This document shows positions 37,601-47,700 of a stretch of 64,000 bases of DNA, one piece after another. A program made the position numbers and the translations under genes. The stretch is taken from the NCBI RefSeq assembly GCF_003933745.1, contig NZ_RSEB01000002.1, forward strand, positions 806,001-870,000, given 5' to 3'. The notes beneath the pieces were generated by a model. That model saw only the letters and a list, made by a program, of their open reading frames with translations, ran no database searches and was not told the origin of the DNA. The first letter of the stretch is position 1, and each line of letters starts with the position of its first letter. This DNA is from Glycomyces terrestris (GTDB taxonomy: Bacteria; Actinomycetota; Actinomycetes; Mycobacteriales; Micromonosporaceae).

Positions 37601-37983
37601 CCGTCCTGGCCTTCACCGAGGAGGAGCTGGCGACCGGCCGCCTCACCCGCTTCGAAGGGGCCACCGTGGACGTCGGCCGCGTCCTCGGCATGGTCAAGCG
37701 CGGCTGGCGGCGCGCCGCGCCCGAGGACGGCGGCGTCGAGCCCGGCATCGCCTACGCGCTGCCCGGCGGCGGCTACGTCACCGTCGCGCTCGACCCGGGC
37801 GTGTACGTCGGCGCCGTCGGCGAGTCCCCCGAGCAGACCGTCCGGAGCGTCCAGCTCACCGAGCACGAGCAGTACTGGTGGCGCCCGGAGGAGTACCCGA
37901 ACCGCAAGTACCCCAAGGACCTCGACGAGGTCGCCGCCGCCGAGGCGCTCGGCTCCCTGGCCCGCCTCACCGGACGTTCGTAA
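34666..37983 (+). CDS. DUF4132 protein 1 of 4 (YehI/MolR-like)
   Basis: 1,105 aa, soluble. It begins EPVAPQEDQLILPTAW, a short N-terminal motif shared by all four copies. The centre is alpha-helical repeat-like (HEAT/ARM appearance), with SVRHLLTVLALATPEYPYPG and VAGLGVLGAIGSDEALRAIQ. The C-terminal DUF4132 domain holds DYGPRRFTVAFDE, RKTLPKPGAKDD, FRIAEDGTFSDVED and the family signature DYEILQPFDQL at residue 966. No WGR domain is seen at the N-terminus, unlike what I recall for E. coli YehI/MolR. Start ATG 34666 has gaagga upstream. First gene of an eight-gene unit ending in the MoxR, DUF5682, VWA and SWIM genes. Function unknown. Confidence 0.9.
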   Translation: MTEPVAPQEDQLILPTAWANRALARRGRGGRPFVPEEDAAERLRRKIDGRTGKIRLALAREENAPYADAAEDFIAGKADPLGAAAVAALMCDVHSRHDQSWIRPEFDAWIGMHGAPFAVAAVVARLAVRHEYHRGNDYEQRVIVENDVHYNSPLVHEYEQGALAAVRSLVAGLPDDAYAEAVALTAPLRDTPIKRIAAAIVLPDETAWVDEAVADYAQLRSYGWSDRLFLHSVTSVEQFQATQVGVLNEYYTDAGTVASLVANLGPAALPILTAPLAQPGHLPAEFKKLLYKGIALLPSDDAMAYLLGHLGDAHIFESAADAAGRFPQRALRVLLKRAATATGDDRQRLTAVAGLIGDAERDRLDGPDREALDALLAGSGRAPEADPAELPALLVSPPWTGRRAKRTPVVLDGLTAPEGVELHWAPGEREEWGGLREYWDYDEDDFGDLSGLEADHWRIQSFLAFGDPERAEPYLDKWLEHDYNGYEHTILRIVARYGERAVPCAVAAARRDAAFLRLPGPVLGLDAARLAAERLDRLKSTRASAAKWFERHGLAAVPYLVPDALGTDKKRRRYAETALLHLALRHGADQVAAAAEPHGPEAAAAIAGLLAGDPLEPRGVKVPKPGPWASPALLPQVLLEGGERALPAESVRHLLTVLALATPEYPYPGLDVVAAACDRASLTRFGRALFQLWLSVGAPAKDAWALTQLAHFAADETVWMLAPLIREWPGESQHKRAVAGLGVLGAIGSDEALRAIQTIADRVKFKALKDEAGRQIARIAADQGLSRDQLADRLVPDFGLGEDAALVLDYGPRRFTVAFDEALKPFVTDETGKPRKTLPKPGAKDDPDLAPAAYQRFTALKKELRAVAADQISRLEAAMTGGRTWTAEEFRRYFVEHALTRHLARRLVWLAESGGDRLGFRIAEDGTFSDVEDEALDLPADAAVRVAHPALLGEEQVRAWAEILADYEILQPFDQLDRPVLAFTEEELATGRLTRFEGATVDVGRVLGMVKRGWRRAAPEDGGVEPGIAYALPGGGYVTVALDPGVYVGAVGESPEQTVRSVQLTEHEQYWWRPEEYPNRKYPKDLDEVAAAEALGSLARLTGRS

Positions 37984-37997
37984 ACCGCTCACGCGCG

Positions 37998-38020
37998 GGG
38001 TCGCCCCGGGGCCGTATCCT
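37998..38020 (+). promoter_or_regulatory. Weak possible promoter before DUF4132 gene 2
   Basis: GGGTCGCCC, 8 bases, TATCCT (38015-38020). It has the same spacing as the stronger promoters at 34607 and 44716 but matches only four of five core bases. It may be a decayed copy. Confidence 0.3.
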
Positions 38021-38053
38021 CGGGGCGGCACCCCCCACCCTGGAAAGACCGGT

Positions 38054-41000
38054 ATGTCTGCACAAGCGCCGCAAGAAGACCGCCTCGAACTCCCGGCGGC
38101 CTGGGCCGCGAAGCTCCTGCCGCGCCGCGGGAGCCGCACCGGGGAGCCCGTCGCGATCGACCCCGACGCCCCCGACCTCCTCGCCGAGCAGCTGGAGCTC
38201 CACGCCGAACTCGTCCCGCAGCTCCTGCGCATGAAGAAGAACCGGCCCTATCGGGATTCGATCAACGCCTTCCTCACCGGAGCGCCCGACCCCCGCGGCG
38301 CCGCCGCCGTCGGCACCCTCCTGGCCCACGCCGGCGGGCACACCTCCGGCTGGTGGAGCCGCCTCGAGACCCACGCCTGGGTCAAGGCGCACGGCCTGCC
38401 CTGGACCGTGCGCGCCGCGATCGAGCGGTACGCCCTCCAGACCAGCGGCTGGCACTCCGACGGCGCACGGCCCCCGCTCGAACACCTCCAGCTCACGCCC
38501 CCGCTCGGCTACGAGGGCCGGGCCGTCGAGGGCGACCTCGCCAACGGCGTCGTCGCCGAGCTGCGCGCGCTCCTCGCCGCCGCCTCCGACGAGGAGTACG
38601 CCGCCGTCGTCGCGGCCGCCGCCGAGCACCGCGACCACCCCGCGAAGCGCTTCGCCGCCGCGCTCCTCCTCCCGGACCAGGCCGACTGGGTCGCTGAAGT
38701 CTGCGCCGAGGCCCAGGGCCTCCACGCCTCGACCGCCACCCAGCCCATCCTCCTCCAATGCGCCAGCGACCCCGCCCACCTCGCGGCCGCCGGGGTGACC
38801 GATCTCGGCTACTACGAACTCGAACTGGAGTCCATCGCGGCCCTGGTGGACTCGCTCGGCGCCGCGAGCCTCCCGATCCTCGCCGCGACCCTCGAGAGCC
38901 CCTGGTACCTCAGCGCCGCCGTCCAGCGGCAGCTCATCAAGGCGATCGCGCTCCTCCCCGGCGACGAGGCCGCCGCCCACCTCGTCGCCAGGCTCGACAA
39001 GCCGTTCTACCTCGACGGGGCGATCGAGGCCGCCCGCCGCCACCCCGCGGCCGTCCTGCGCGCCGTCGCCGCCGCGGCCGGCCCCGCCTCCCCGGCCGAA
39101 CGCGGCCGCCTCGCCGTCGTCGCCGCCGCGGCCGGCCCCCTCGACCGCGTCCCCGCCGACGTGCGCGCCCCGATCGAGGGCCTCACCGCCGCCCTGCGCC
39201 CCGTCCCCGACGCCGACCCCGCCGACCTCCCGCCCCTCCTCGTCACTCCACCATGGACTGTCAAGCGCCGCAAGGCGAAACCGGTGGTCCTCGACCTCGA
39301 ACCGGTCGCCGAGGACCGGTTGGTCTGGGACGAGGAGCAGACCGCGCACGCCCAGCGCCTGCGCGAGACCTACGAACAGGAGCCCCGCGTCCTCGCCGAC
39401 TGGTCCCGGTTCGCCGCGAACCGCACCTCGAACGCGTACGACTACCGCCTCGCCCAGATCGCGGCCTACGGCCCCGACGGCGTGGCCGAGCGCATGTTCG
39501 CCGACTGGGCCGCCCACGCCGCCGAGTCCTACCCGAGCGACGTCGAGGCGATCCTCCACCGCCACGGCACCGCCGCGATCGCCCCCGCCCTGCTCGTCGC
39601 CGAGCGCTGGGGCTGCTCCGACTTCGTCCTCCCGATGTTCAGCGCCGACACCGCCAGGTTCGTCGCCGGCCGCTACGCCCGGCGCAAGACCGAGCGCGCC
39701 GCCGCGGCCGCCTGGTTCGCGCTCCACGGCCTCGCCGCCGCCACCGCGCTCGTCCCCGACGCCCTCGGCGCCGACCGGAAGCACCGCCGCCACGCCGAGA
39801 CCGCGCTCGCCCACCTCGCCACGGTCCACGGCGCCCCCGCCGTCGTCGCCGCCGCCGAACCCTACGGGCCCGAAGCGGCCCGGGCGATCGCCGCGTTCTT
39901 CGACGGCGACCCGCTCGAACCGCGCGGCGTCACGGTCCCCAAGCCCGGCCCGTGGGCCGCGCCCGCGATGTTCCCGCAGGTCCTCCTCGAAGGCGGCGGC
40001 CGGGCGCTCCCGGAGGACTCGGTGCGCCACCTCCTGACCGTCCTCGCGCTGGCCGCCCCCGACTACCCCTACCCGGGGCTCGACGTCGTCGCCGAGACCT
40101 GCGACCGGGCCTCCCTCGCCCGCTTCAGCCGCGCCGTCTTCGAGCAGTGGCTCGCCGTCGGCGCGCCCGCGAAGGACCAGTGGGCGCTCACGCAGCTCGC
40201 GCACTTCCCCGAGGACGAGACCGTGTGGCTCCTCGCCGCGCGCCTGCGCGAATGGCCCGGCGAGGGCCAGCACAAGCGCGCCGTCACCGCCCTCGGCGTG
40301 CTCGGCGCGATCGGCACCGAGGAGGCGCTGCGCGCCGTCCAGACCACCGCCGGCAAATCGAACTACCAGGGCCTCATGTGGGAGGCGACCGAGCAGGTCG
40401 AGCGCATCCGGAAGGAGCTGGGCCTCACCGCCGAGCAGCTCGCCGACCGCCTCGTGCCCGACTTCGGCCTCGGCGAGGAGGGCTCCCGCGTCGTCGACTA
40501 CGGCCCGCGGAAGTTCACCGTCGCCTTCGACGAGCAGCTCAAGCCCTACGTCGTCGACGAGTCCGGCAAGGCCCGCAAGAGCCTTCCCCGACCCGGCGTC
40601 AAGGACGACGCGGTCGTCGCCGAAGACGCCCACCGGCGCTTCCAGGCGTTCCGCAAGGAACTCAAATCCGTTGCCGCCGAACAGGTCTCGCGCCTGGAGT
40701 CGGCCATGACCACCGGCCGCTCCTGGGCCGTGGGGGAGTTCCGCCGCTACTGCGTCGAGCACGCCCTCACCGGCCTCCTCGCCCGCCGCCTCGTCTGGCT
40801 CGCCGAGCACGACGGCGCCTCGACCGAGTTCCGCATCGCCGAGGACGGCACCTTCTCCGACGTCGACGACGACGCGTTCGACCTCCCCGAGGACGCCGCC
40901 GTCCGCCTCGCCCACCCCGCGCTCCTCGGCGACCGGGTCGGCGCCTGGGCCGAAGTGCTCGCCGACTACGAGATCCTCCAGCCCTTCGACCAGCTCGACC

Positions 41001-41368
41001 GGCCCGTCGACGCGTTCACCGAGGCCGAGCTCGCGACCGGCGTCGTCGAGCGCTTCACCGGCGCCGTCGTCGCCACCGGCCGCGTCCTCGGCCTCGCCAA
41101 GCGCGGCTGGAACCGCGCCTGGCCCGGCGACGGCGGCCTCGTCCCCGGCTGCACGTACCTCCTCGGCAGCGGCTGCTTCCTCGTCCTCTCGGTCGCACCC
41201 GGCATCTCGCTCGGATACGCCGCCGAGCACCCGGAGCAGACCGTCGCCTCGGTCCGCTTCTGCGACAGGGAGACCTTCGGCGCCGACCCCGTCCCGCCGA
41301 CCGCCCCGATCGACCCCGTCGCCGCCGCCGAAGCCCTCGGCTCGCTCGCCCGCCTCGTCCGCGCCTGA
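38054..41368 (+). CDS. DUF4132 protein 2 of 4
   Basis: 1,104 aa. N-terminus SAQAPQEDRLELPAAWAAKL. It shares with copy 1 the central repeat block (SVRHLLTVLALAAPDYPYPG, LGVLGAIGTEEALRA) and the C-terminal domain, with DYGPRKFTVAFDEQLKPY, FRIAEDGTFSDVDDDAFDLP and DYEILQPFDQL at residue 971. It differs most in the first 400 residues, where the copies would be expected to specialise. ATG 38054 with ggaaag upstream, 70 nt after copy 1. No signal peptide or membrane helix. No function is known for the family beyond the old molybdate-regulator name of MolR. Confidence 0.9.
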   Translation: MSAQAPQEDRLELPAAWAAKLLPRRGSRTGEPVAIDPDAPDLLAEQLELHAELVPQLLRMKKNRPYRDSINAFLTGAPDPRGAAAVGTLLAHAGGHTSGWWSRLETHAWVKAHGLPWTVRAAIERYALQTSGWHSDGARPPLEHLQLTPPLGYEGRAVEGDLANGVVAELRALLAAASDEEYAAVVAAAAEHRDHPAKRFAAALLLPDQADWVAEVCAEAQGLHASTATQPILLQCASDPAHLAAAGVTDLGYYELELESIAALVDSLGAASLPILAATLESPWYLSAAVQRQLIKAIALLPGDEAAAHLVARLDKPFYLDGAIEAARRHPAAVLRAVAAAAGPASPAERGRLAVVAAAAGPLDRVPADVRAPIEGLTAALRPVPDADPADLPPLLVTPPWTVKRRKAKPVVLDLEPVAEDRLVWDEEQTAHAQRLRETYEQEPRVLADWSRFAANRTSNAYDYRLAQIAAYGPDGVAERMFADWAAHAAESYPSDVEAILHRHGTAAIAPALLVAERWGCSDFVLPMFSADTARFVAGRYARRKTERAAAAAWFALHGLAAATALVPDALGADRKHRRHAETALAHLATVHGAPAVVAAAEPYGPEAARAIAAFFDGDPLEPRGVTVPKPGPWAAPAMFPQVLLEGGGRALPEDSVRHLLTVLALAAPDYPYPGLDVVAETCDRASLARFSRAVFEQWLAVGAPAKDQWALTQLAHFPEDETVWLLAARLREWPGEGQHKRAVTALGVLGAIGTEEALRAVQTTAGKSNYQGLMWEATEQVERIRKELGLTAEQLADRLVPDFGLGEEGSRVVDYGPRKFTVAFDEQLKPYVVDESGKARKSLPRPGVKDDAVVAEDAHRRFQAFRKELKSVAAEQVSRLESAMTTGRSWAVGEFRRYCVEHALTGLLARRLVWLAEHDGASTEFRIAEDGTFSDVDDDAFDLPEDAAVRLAHPALLGDRVGAWAEVLADYEILQPFDQLDRPVDAFTEAELATGVVERFTGAVVATGRVLGLAKRGWNRAWPGDGGLVPGCTYLLGSGCFLVLSVAPGISLGYAAEHPEQTVASVRFCDRETFGADPVPPTAPIDPVAAAEALGSLARLVRA

Positions 41369-41386
41369 TCCCCGAAGGAACCACCG

Positions 41387-44300
41387 ATGACCTACGACGC
41401 CTCCCGAGAGGACCGCCTCGACCTCCCCGCCGCCTGGGCCCCCATGCCCGTGCCGCGCCGCACCGACCCCGGCGAACCGGTCGCGCTCGACCCCGAAGCG
41501 CCCCAACGGGTCGCGGAGATCCTGCGCGCCTGCGAGGACGACATCCGCCACGTCCTCGCCCAGCACCCGGCGTTCGCGCCGGCGGCGCTGCGCCACCTCG
41601 ACGGCGACCCCGACCCCGAAGGCGCCGCGGTGCTCGCGGCCATCGCCAGGACCCGGCCCGGGCACACCGAGATCTCCCGGCTCCGGCCCGACCTCGACGC
41701 GTGGGTCCAGGAGCACGGCCTCGGGTTCGCCGCCGCCGCCGCGCTCCACCGGCTCGGCCTCCACGCCTGGTACGGGTACAAGGGGTCCATTCGCGACACC
41801 AGGATGCACTGGCTCACGCCCCCCGAGCTCCACACGCTCCGCTCGGAGATCGAGCACGGCCTCGCCGCGTTCCGCGGCCTCCTCGCGCACGCGTCCGAAG
41901 CGGACTACGCGGCGGCGGTGGCCGCCGTCGCGCCCCTCCGGACCTCGCCGGCCGCGCGGTTCACCGCCATGGCCCTGTTCCCCGACGAGGCCGGCTGGGC
42001 CGAGGAGGCCTGCCGCGAGTACCAGGCCGTCGGGTACGCCGACGCGGTCGTGTGGTGCACCGTCACCCGCATCGAGCACCTCGCGCTCACCGGCATCACC
42101 CGCTTCGACCAGTGGGGGATCTCGCGCCGGTTCCTCGGCACCGTGCTGCGCGCGTTCGGCGGCGAGGCGCTGCCCTACGCGACCGCGAGCCTCCAGCAGC
42201 AGCCCGGCACCGACCTCCGCCACCTCCTCCTCGACGCGATCGCGCTCATGCCCACCGACGAGGCCGCCGCCCACCTCGTCGGCCGCCTCGGCGAGGAGTA
42301 CCTGTTCCAGGCCGCGACCCTGGCCGCCGAGCACTACCCGCGCCGCGTCCTGCGCACCGCCGCCGCCGCGGCCGCGCGGATCGAGCCCGAACTGCGCCCC
42401 CGCCTCACCGCGCTCGTCGCCGGCATCCCCGCCGAGCACCGCGACGCCCTCGCGGCCGGCGACCGGGCGGCCGTCGACGCGCTCCTCGCGCCCTCACCGA
42501 CCCCGCTCGCCGACCCCGGTCAGCTGCCCGCGATCCTCACCGCCCCGCCGTGGACCCGCAAGGGCCCCAAGCGGAAAGCCCAGACGCTCGCGCTCACCGC
42601 GGACGCGGAGCCGACCGTCCACTGGGCTCCGGGCGAGTCCGAGGCGTGGTCGAAGCCGGCGCACGACTACTTCCGGACCTACACCGACTCCCAGTGGGAG
42701 CTGATGCTCACCAAGGGCCACCGCCGCGACTCGGCGATCGTCGCCACCTACGCACCCGCCTCGTACGCCCTGCGCGGCCTCCAGCAGTGGAGCGGCGGCT
42801 ACAGCCACTACTCCCACGGCGACCTCAAGACCGTCCTCAGCCGCTTCGGGCCCCTGGCCGCCGAGAAGATCGTGATCGCGCTGCGCGCCAACCCGCCCCT
42901 CCACGAGACCCTGGTGCCGATCCGCAGCGTCGAGGCCGCCCGGCTCGCCGCCGACTGGTACGCCCGCCTCAAGACCGCCCGCGCGAGCGCCGTCGCCTGG
43001 TTCGAGCGCCACGGCGCCGACGGCGCCGCCCTGCTCGTCCCGGACGCCCTCGGCGCCGACAAGCAGCGCCGCTCCAACGCCGAAGGCGCCCTGTGGGCCA
43101 TCGCGCTCCGCACCGGCGCCGAGGCCGTCACCGAGGCGGCCGGACGGTACGGCCCCGAAGCGGCCCAGGCGATCGCCGAACTCCTCGCCGGCGACCCCCT
43201 CGAACCCCGCGGCGTCAAGCTCCCCAAGCCCGGCGCGTGGGCCAACCCGGTCATGCTCCCCGAGGTCCGCACCGCGGACGGGGCGCACGCGCTCCCGGCC
43301 GACTCGGTGCGCCACCTCATCACCGTCCTCGCCCTCGCCACCCCCGACTACCCGTACGCCGGCCTCGACGTCGCCGCCGACGCGCTCGACCGCGGGTCCC
43401 TCACCCGCTTCAGCCGCGCCCTGTTCCAGCTGTGGCTCTCCATGGGGTCGCCCGCGAAGGACGGCTGGGCGCTCACCCAGCTCGCGCACTTCGCCGACGA
43501 CGACACCGTGCGCCTGCTCGCCCCGCTCGTGCGCGAATGGCCCGGCCAGTCCCAGCACAAGCGGGCCGTCACCGGGCTCGGCGTCCTCGGCGCGATCGGC
43601 TCCGAGGCGGCCCTGCGCGCCATCCAGGGCATCGCCGAGAAGGTGAAGTTCAAGGCGCTCAAGGAGGAGGCCCGGGTCCAGATCAACGCGATCGCCGCCG
43701 AGCTCGGCCTCACCCGCGAGCAGCTCGCCGACCGCCTCCTCCCGGACTTCGGCCTGGGCGAGGACGGCGCCCTCGTCCTCGACTACGGGCCCCGCTCCTT
43801 CACCGTCGCCTTCGACGAGCAGCTCAAGCCGTTCGTCAGGGACGACACCGGCAAGCCCCGCAAGAGCCTGCCGAAGCCCGGCGCGAAGGACGACCCCGAG
43901 ACCGCCGGCGCCGCCTACAAGCGCTTCGCCGCCCTCAAGAAGGAGCTGCGGGCCGTCGCCGCCGACCAGGTCCAGCGCCTCGAGGCCGCGATGATCAACG
44001 GCCGCACCTGGACCAAGGACGAGTTCGAGCGCTACTACGTGCGCCACCCGCTCACCTGGCACCTCACCCGCCGCCTCGTCTGGTCGGCGGCCGTAGGGGA
44101 CGCGCAGCAGGGCTTCCGCGTCGCCGAGGACCGCACCTACACCGACGCGAACGACGACGCCTACGACCTCCCCGACGGCGCCGTCATCCGCCTCGACCAC
44201 CCGGTCCGCATGGGGGACAAGGCCGCCGAGTGGGCCGAGCTGTTCGCCGACTACGAGATCCTCCAGCCCTTCGACCAGCTCGCCCGGCCCGTCCTCGCCT

Positions 44301-44674
44301 TCACCCCCGAGGAACTGGAGACGGGCGTCATCGAGCGTTTCACCGGCGCGAAGGTCGAGGTCGGCAAGCTCCTCGGCCTCACCAGCCGCGGCTGGTTCCG
44401 CTCCTCGCCCGAGGACGGCGGCGTCGAGCCCGGCATGTACTTCCCGCTCCCCGGGGGCGGGTACGTCACCGTCGCCCTCGACCCGGGCATCTGGGTCGGC
44501 ATGGTCGCCGAGAACCCGGTCCAGACCCTCGACGGCGTCCGCATCTCCGCCACCGAGGACTACTGGTGGAGCCGCAGCGGCCGCGCCGCGGACGGCAACC
44601 ACCCCAGGGACATCGACCCGGTCACCGCCTCCGAGGTCCTGGCCGCCCTCACCCGCGTCACCGCGAAGGAGTAG
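41387..44674 (+). CDS. DUF4132 protein 3 of 4
   Basis: 1,095 aa, shortest copy. N-terminus TYDASREDRLDLPAAWAPMP. It has SVRHLITVLALATPDYPYAG and VTGLGVLGAIGSEAALRAIQ in the middle, and DYGPRSFTVAFDEQLKPF, FRVAEDRTYTDANDDAYDLP and DYEILQPFDQL (residue 955) at the C-terminus. It starts 18 nt after copy 2 (ggaacc before ATG), so they are co-transcribed. Its C-terminal half is closest to copy 1 by eye (same ...VKFKALK and RAVAADQ segments), suggesting a 1-to-3 duplication. Confidence 0.9.
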   Translation: MTYDASREDRLDLPAAWAPMPVPRRTDPGEPVALDPEAPQRVAEILRACEDDIRHVLAQHPAFAPAALRHLDGDPDPEGAAVLAAIARTRPGHTEISRLRPDLDAWVQEHGLGFAAAAALHRLGLHAWYGYKGSIRDTRMHWLTPPELHTLRSEIEHGLAAFRGLLAHASEADYAAAVAAVAPLRTSPAARFTAMALFPDEAGWAEEACREYQAVGYADAVVWCTVTRIEHLALTGITRFDQWGISRRFLGTVLRAFGGEALPYATASLQQQPGTDLRHLLLDAIALMPTDEAAAHLVGRLGEEYLFQAATLAAEHYPRRVLRTAAAAAARIEPELRPRLTALVAGIPAEHRDALAAGDRAAVDALLAPSPTPLADPGQLPAILTAPPWTRKGPKRKAQTLALTADAEPTVHWAPGESEAWSKPAHDYFRTYTDSQWELMLTKGHRRDSAIVATYAPASYALRGLQQWSGGYSHYSHGDLKTVLSRFGPLAAEKIVIALRANPPLHETLVPIRSVEAARLAADWYARLKTARASAVAWFERHGADGAALLVPDALGADKQRRSNAEGALWAIALRTGAEAVTEAAGRYGPEAAQAIAELLAGDPLEPRGVKLPKPGAWANPVMLPEVRTADGAHALPADSVRHLITVLALATPDYPYAGLDVAADALDRGSLTRFSRALFQLWLSMGSPAKDGWALTQLAHFADDDTVRLLAPLVREWPGQSQHKRAVTGLGVLGAIGSEAALRAIQGIAEKVKFKALKEEARVQINAIAAELGLTREQLADRLLPDFGLGEDGALVLDYGPRSFTVAFDEQLKPFVRDDTGKPRKSLPKPGAKDDPETAGAAYKRFAALKKELRAVAADQVQRLEAAMINGRTWTKDEFERYYVRHPLTWHLTRRLVWSAAVGDAQQGFRVAEDRTYTDANDDAYDLPDGAVIRLDHPVRMGDKAAEWAELFADYEILQPFDQLARPVLAFTPEELETGVIERFTGAKVEVGKLLGLTSRGWFRSSPEDGGVEPGMYFPLPGGGYVTVALDPGIWVGMVAENPVQTLDGVRISATEDYWWSRSGRAADGNHPRDIDPVTASEVLAALTRVTAKE

Positions 44675-44715
44675 CCCCGGCGCTCCGCGTCGTTCGAGGA
44701 CCGCAGCGGGGCGGG

Positions 44716-44738
44716 ATGTCGCACCCGGACTCTATGAT
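44716..44738 (+). promoter_or_regulatory. Promoter of DUF4132 gene 4, PafBC-type pattern
   Basis: ATGTCGCAC (44716-44724), 8 bases, TATGAT (44733-44738), with GCGTCGTTCGA again upstream (44687-44697). Distance to the start codon (34 nt) is nearly that of gene 1 (37 nt). It would drive copy 4 and the four genes behind it. Confidence 0.6.
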
Positions 44739-44771
44739 CTGGGGGAGCCTCCCGCCCCGTGAAGGACCGAG

Positions 44772-47700
44772 ATGACCGAAGCCGTTGCAGCGCAAGAAGA
44801 TCAGTTGATCCTTCCTGCGGAGTGGACGGCGTGGCTGCTCCCGCGGCGCGGGCGCGGAACGGGCATTCCGGTCGAGCCGGACGGTGCGGTCCGAGACGAT
44901 GTGGCCCGAGCCGGCGGTCCTGCTCGAAACGGCCGTCCCGGAATCGACAGCGCCGACCGCACCACCCCTCCGGACCTCGCCGAGGCGTCCCGGAACGCGG
45001 CCGCGGTCGCCGCCTCCCGGCGCGCCGACCTCGTCGCGGCTCTCGAACTGCCCGAGTGCGCCCCGGACCTCGGCCGGGCCGGGCTCGCGCACCTGAACGG
45101 CGAGCCGAGCCCGCTCGGCGCCGCCGTCGTCCTCACCCTGATGCGCTACGCCAAGCCCTACAGCGGCTGCCTGTTCAACAGCGGCGGCGAGCACGCCGCC
45201 GCCAACCGCGAGCTGTTCGCCGCCGTCGTGGCCGACCACGGCCTCCCCTTCGCCGTCGCCGCCGCCATCGAGGAGCTGGAGATCGACACCCACTGGGGCA
45301 GCTCGAACGGCTGGGGTCCCGACGGCATCCCCACCGTCGGCCCCGGCGGCTTCTCCACCCTCAAATGGCTGGTGGTCTGGTCCGACCCCGCGGGCGTCCT
45401 CCCGCTCGCGCGCGGCCTCGTCGCCGCCGCGGACGACGACGAGTACCGCCGGATCGTCGCGGCCGCCGCCGCGCACCGCGACACGCCCCTCAAGCGCATC
45501 GCCGCCGCGATGCTGCTGCCCGACGAGCGCGACTGGGTGGCCGCCGCCTGCGAGGACCGCACCGCCTACGCCCCCAACGGCCTCATGGGGAACGCCGACG
45601 TGCAGCGGTCCGTCTGGTCCGCCATGAGCGGCGCGGACCACCTGCGCGCCTCCGGGCTCACCGCCCTCGCCCAGCACCACGTGCGCCCCGCGCTCGTCGC
45701 CGAGCTCACCGCCAACCTCGGCGCCGCCGCCCTCCCCGTCTTCGCCAAGACCCTCGGGCGCGCGAGCCTCGAACTCGGCCAGCGGACCCTGCTGTACCGT
45801 GCGATCTCACTGCTCCCCAGCGACGAGGCCGCCGAATTCCTGGTCGAGCAGGCCGCGCAGCCCGGCGCCCTCGCCGCCGTCAAGCCCGCCGCCGCGCGCT
45901 TCCCGCACCGGTTCGCGCGCGCCGTCGCCGCCAAGGCCGCGGGCCTGCCCGCGGCCGACCGCTTCCGCCTCGCCGGCGCCCTCCGCCAGGACGAGGTCCC
46001 CCTCGACGACGTCCTCAAAGGACTCGACGCCGACGCCAGGCCCGCCGTCGAAGCGCTCCTCGCCGAGGCCGCCCCCGCCGTCGCCGCCCCCGAGCAGCTC
46101 CCCGCCGCCCTCGCCGCACCGCCCTGGGCCGAGCGCCGTCGCCGCCGCCCCCTCGACCCCGTCCCCGGCCTGCACGCCCCCGCGGGCGTCGAGATCGTCT
46201 GGCCCGCAGGCGCACAGGAAGCGGCCCTGGCCGTCGAACCGGCCTTCGCCGAATGGGACGAGGACACCTTCTGGTTCACCGACGCCGAGACCGGCATCGG
46301 CTTCGCCGACCGCCTCCTCGGCCGCCTCGCCCGCGGCGGCGCCGCCGAAGCCGCCTTCGTCCTCGAGAAGCTCCGCAACGCCCCCAAGCACGCGTCCGCG
46401 CTCGTGCCGATCCGCAGCGCTGCGGCCGCCGCGCTCGCCGCCGACTGGTTCGCGCGCCTCAAGTCCGCGCGCGTCCACGCCGCCGACTGGCTCGACCACC
46501 ACGGCGCGCACGCCGTGCCCTACCTCGTCCCGTGCGCCCTCGGCGAGGACAAGCGCCTGCGCGACGGCGGCGAGGCCGCCCTGCGCCACCTCGCCCGCCG
46601 CCTCGGCGACCGCGCCGTCCTCGACGCCGCCGCCCCCAGCGGCCCCGCCGCCCTCGCCCGCGTCGAGGCCCTCCTCGCCACCGACCCGCGCGTCCCCCTC
46701 GCCGGCGCCGTCACCCCCGGCGCCTGGGCCGACCCCGCGATGCTCCCGCCGGTCATGCTGCGCGGCAACGAACTCGCCCTCCCCGCCGACACCGTGCGCC
46801 ACCTCGTCGCGGCCCTCGCCCTGTGGACGCCGCGCCTGCCGTTCCCCGGCGTCGACGACTTCGCCGCCCACTGCGACCCCGCGTCGCTGCGCCGCTTCTC
46901 GCTGGCGCTGTTCGACCTGTGGCTCCGCGCCGAGGCCCCCGCGAAGGACTCGTGGGCCGTCGACCAGCTGGGCGCCTTCGGCGACGACGAGACCGTCGCC
47001 GTCCTCGGCCCGCTCGTCGCCTCCTGGCCCGGCCGCAGTCAGAACGACCGCGCCCTCACCGGCCTCGACGTCCTCGCCCACATCGGCACCGAGGCCGCCT
47101 TCACCGCGCTCCGCGACATCTCGCGGTCCTTCAAGTACGCCAACGGCACCAGCGAGCGCGCCCGCGAGCTCGCCGCCGGCATCGCCGCCGCGCGCGGCCT
47201 CACCTACGAGGGCCTCGCCGACCGGCTCCTGCCCGACCACGGCGTCCCCGGGCCACTCGCGTTCGACTACGGCCCCAGGCGCTTCCACCTCACCTTCGAC
47301 CGCCTCCTCACCCCGCGGCTCACCGACGACGACGGCAGGCCCCGCAAGGCCCTCCCCAAACCCGGCGTCCGCGACGACGCCGCGGCCGCCAAAGCCGCGG
47401 CCGCCCGGTACAAGGCCCTCGTCAAGACCGTCGAGACCACCGCCGAGGAGCAGGCCGAGCTCCTGCGCGACGCCATGCTCGGCGGCCGCGTCCTCACCCT
47501 CGACGACCTCCGCGTCCTCGACGCCCACCCCATCACCGGCGTCTTCACTCGCCGCCTCGCCTGGTACAGCCGCGGCGCCGGGTTCCGCATCGCCGAGGAC
47601 GGCGGCTTCGCCGACGTCGAGGACCGCGAGTTCGCGCCCGACCCGGCCGCCATCCGCCTCGCCCACCCCGGCCTCCTCGGCGACGACACCGCCGCCTGGG

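Noticed and set aside
37967-42439. Very long open frame on the minus strand (about 1,490 codons), and others of 600-1,570 codons opposite or out of frame with real genes, e.g. 38758-44775, 44759-48142, 9695-14410
   Set aside because: They are by-products of strong GC bias in third positions. Their products are Arg/Pro- or Gly/Val-Glu-Asp-rich with no domain, while the opposite or shifted frame encodes a clear family.
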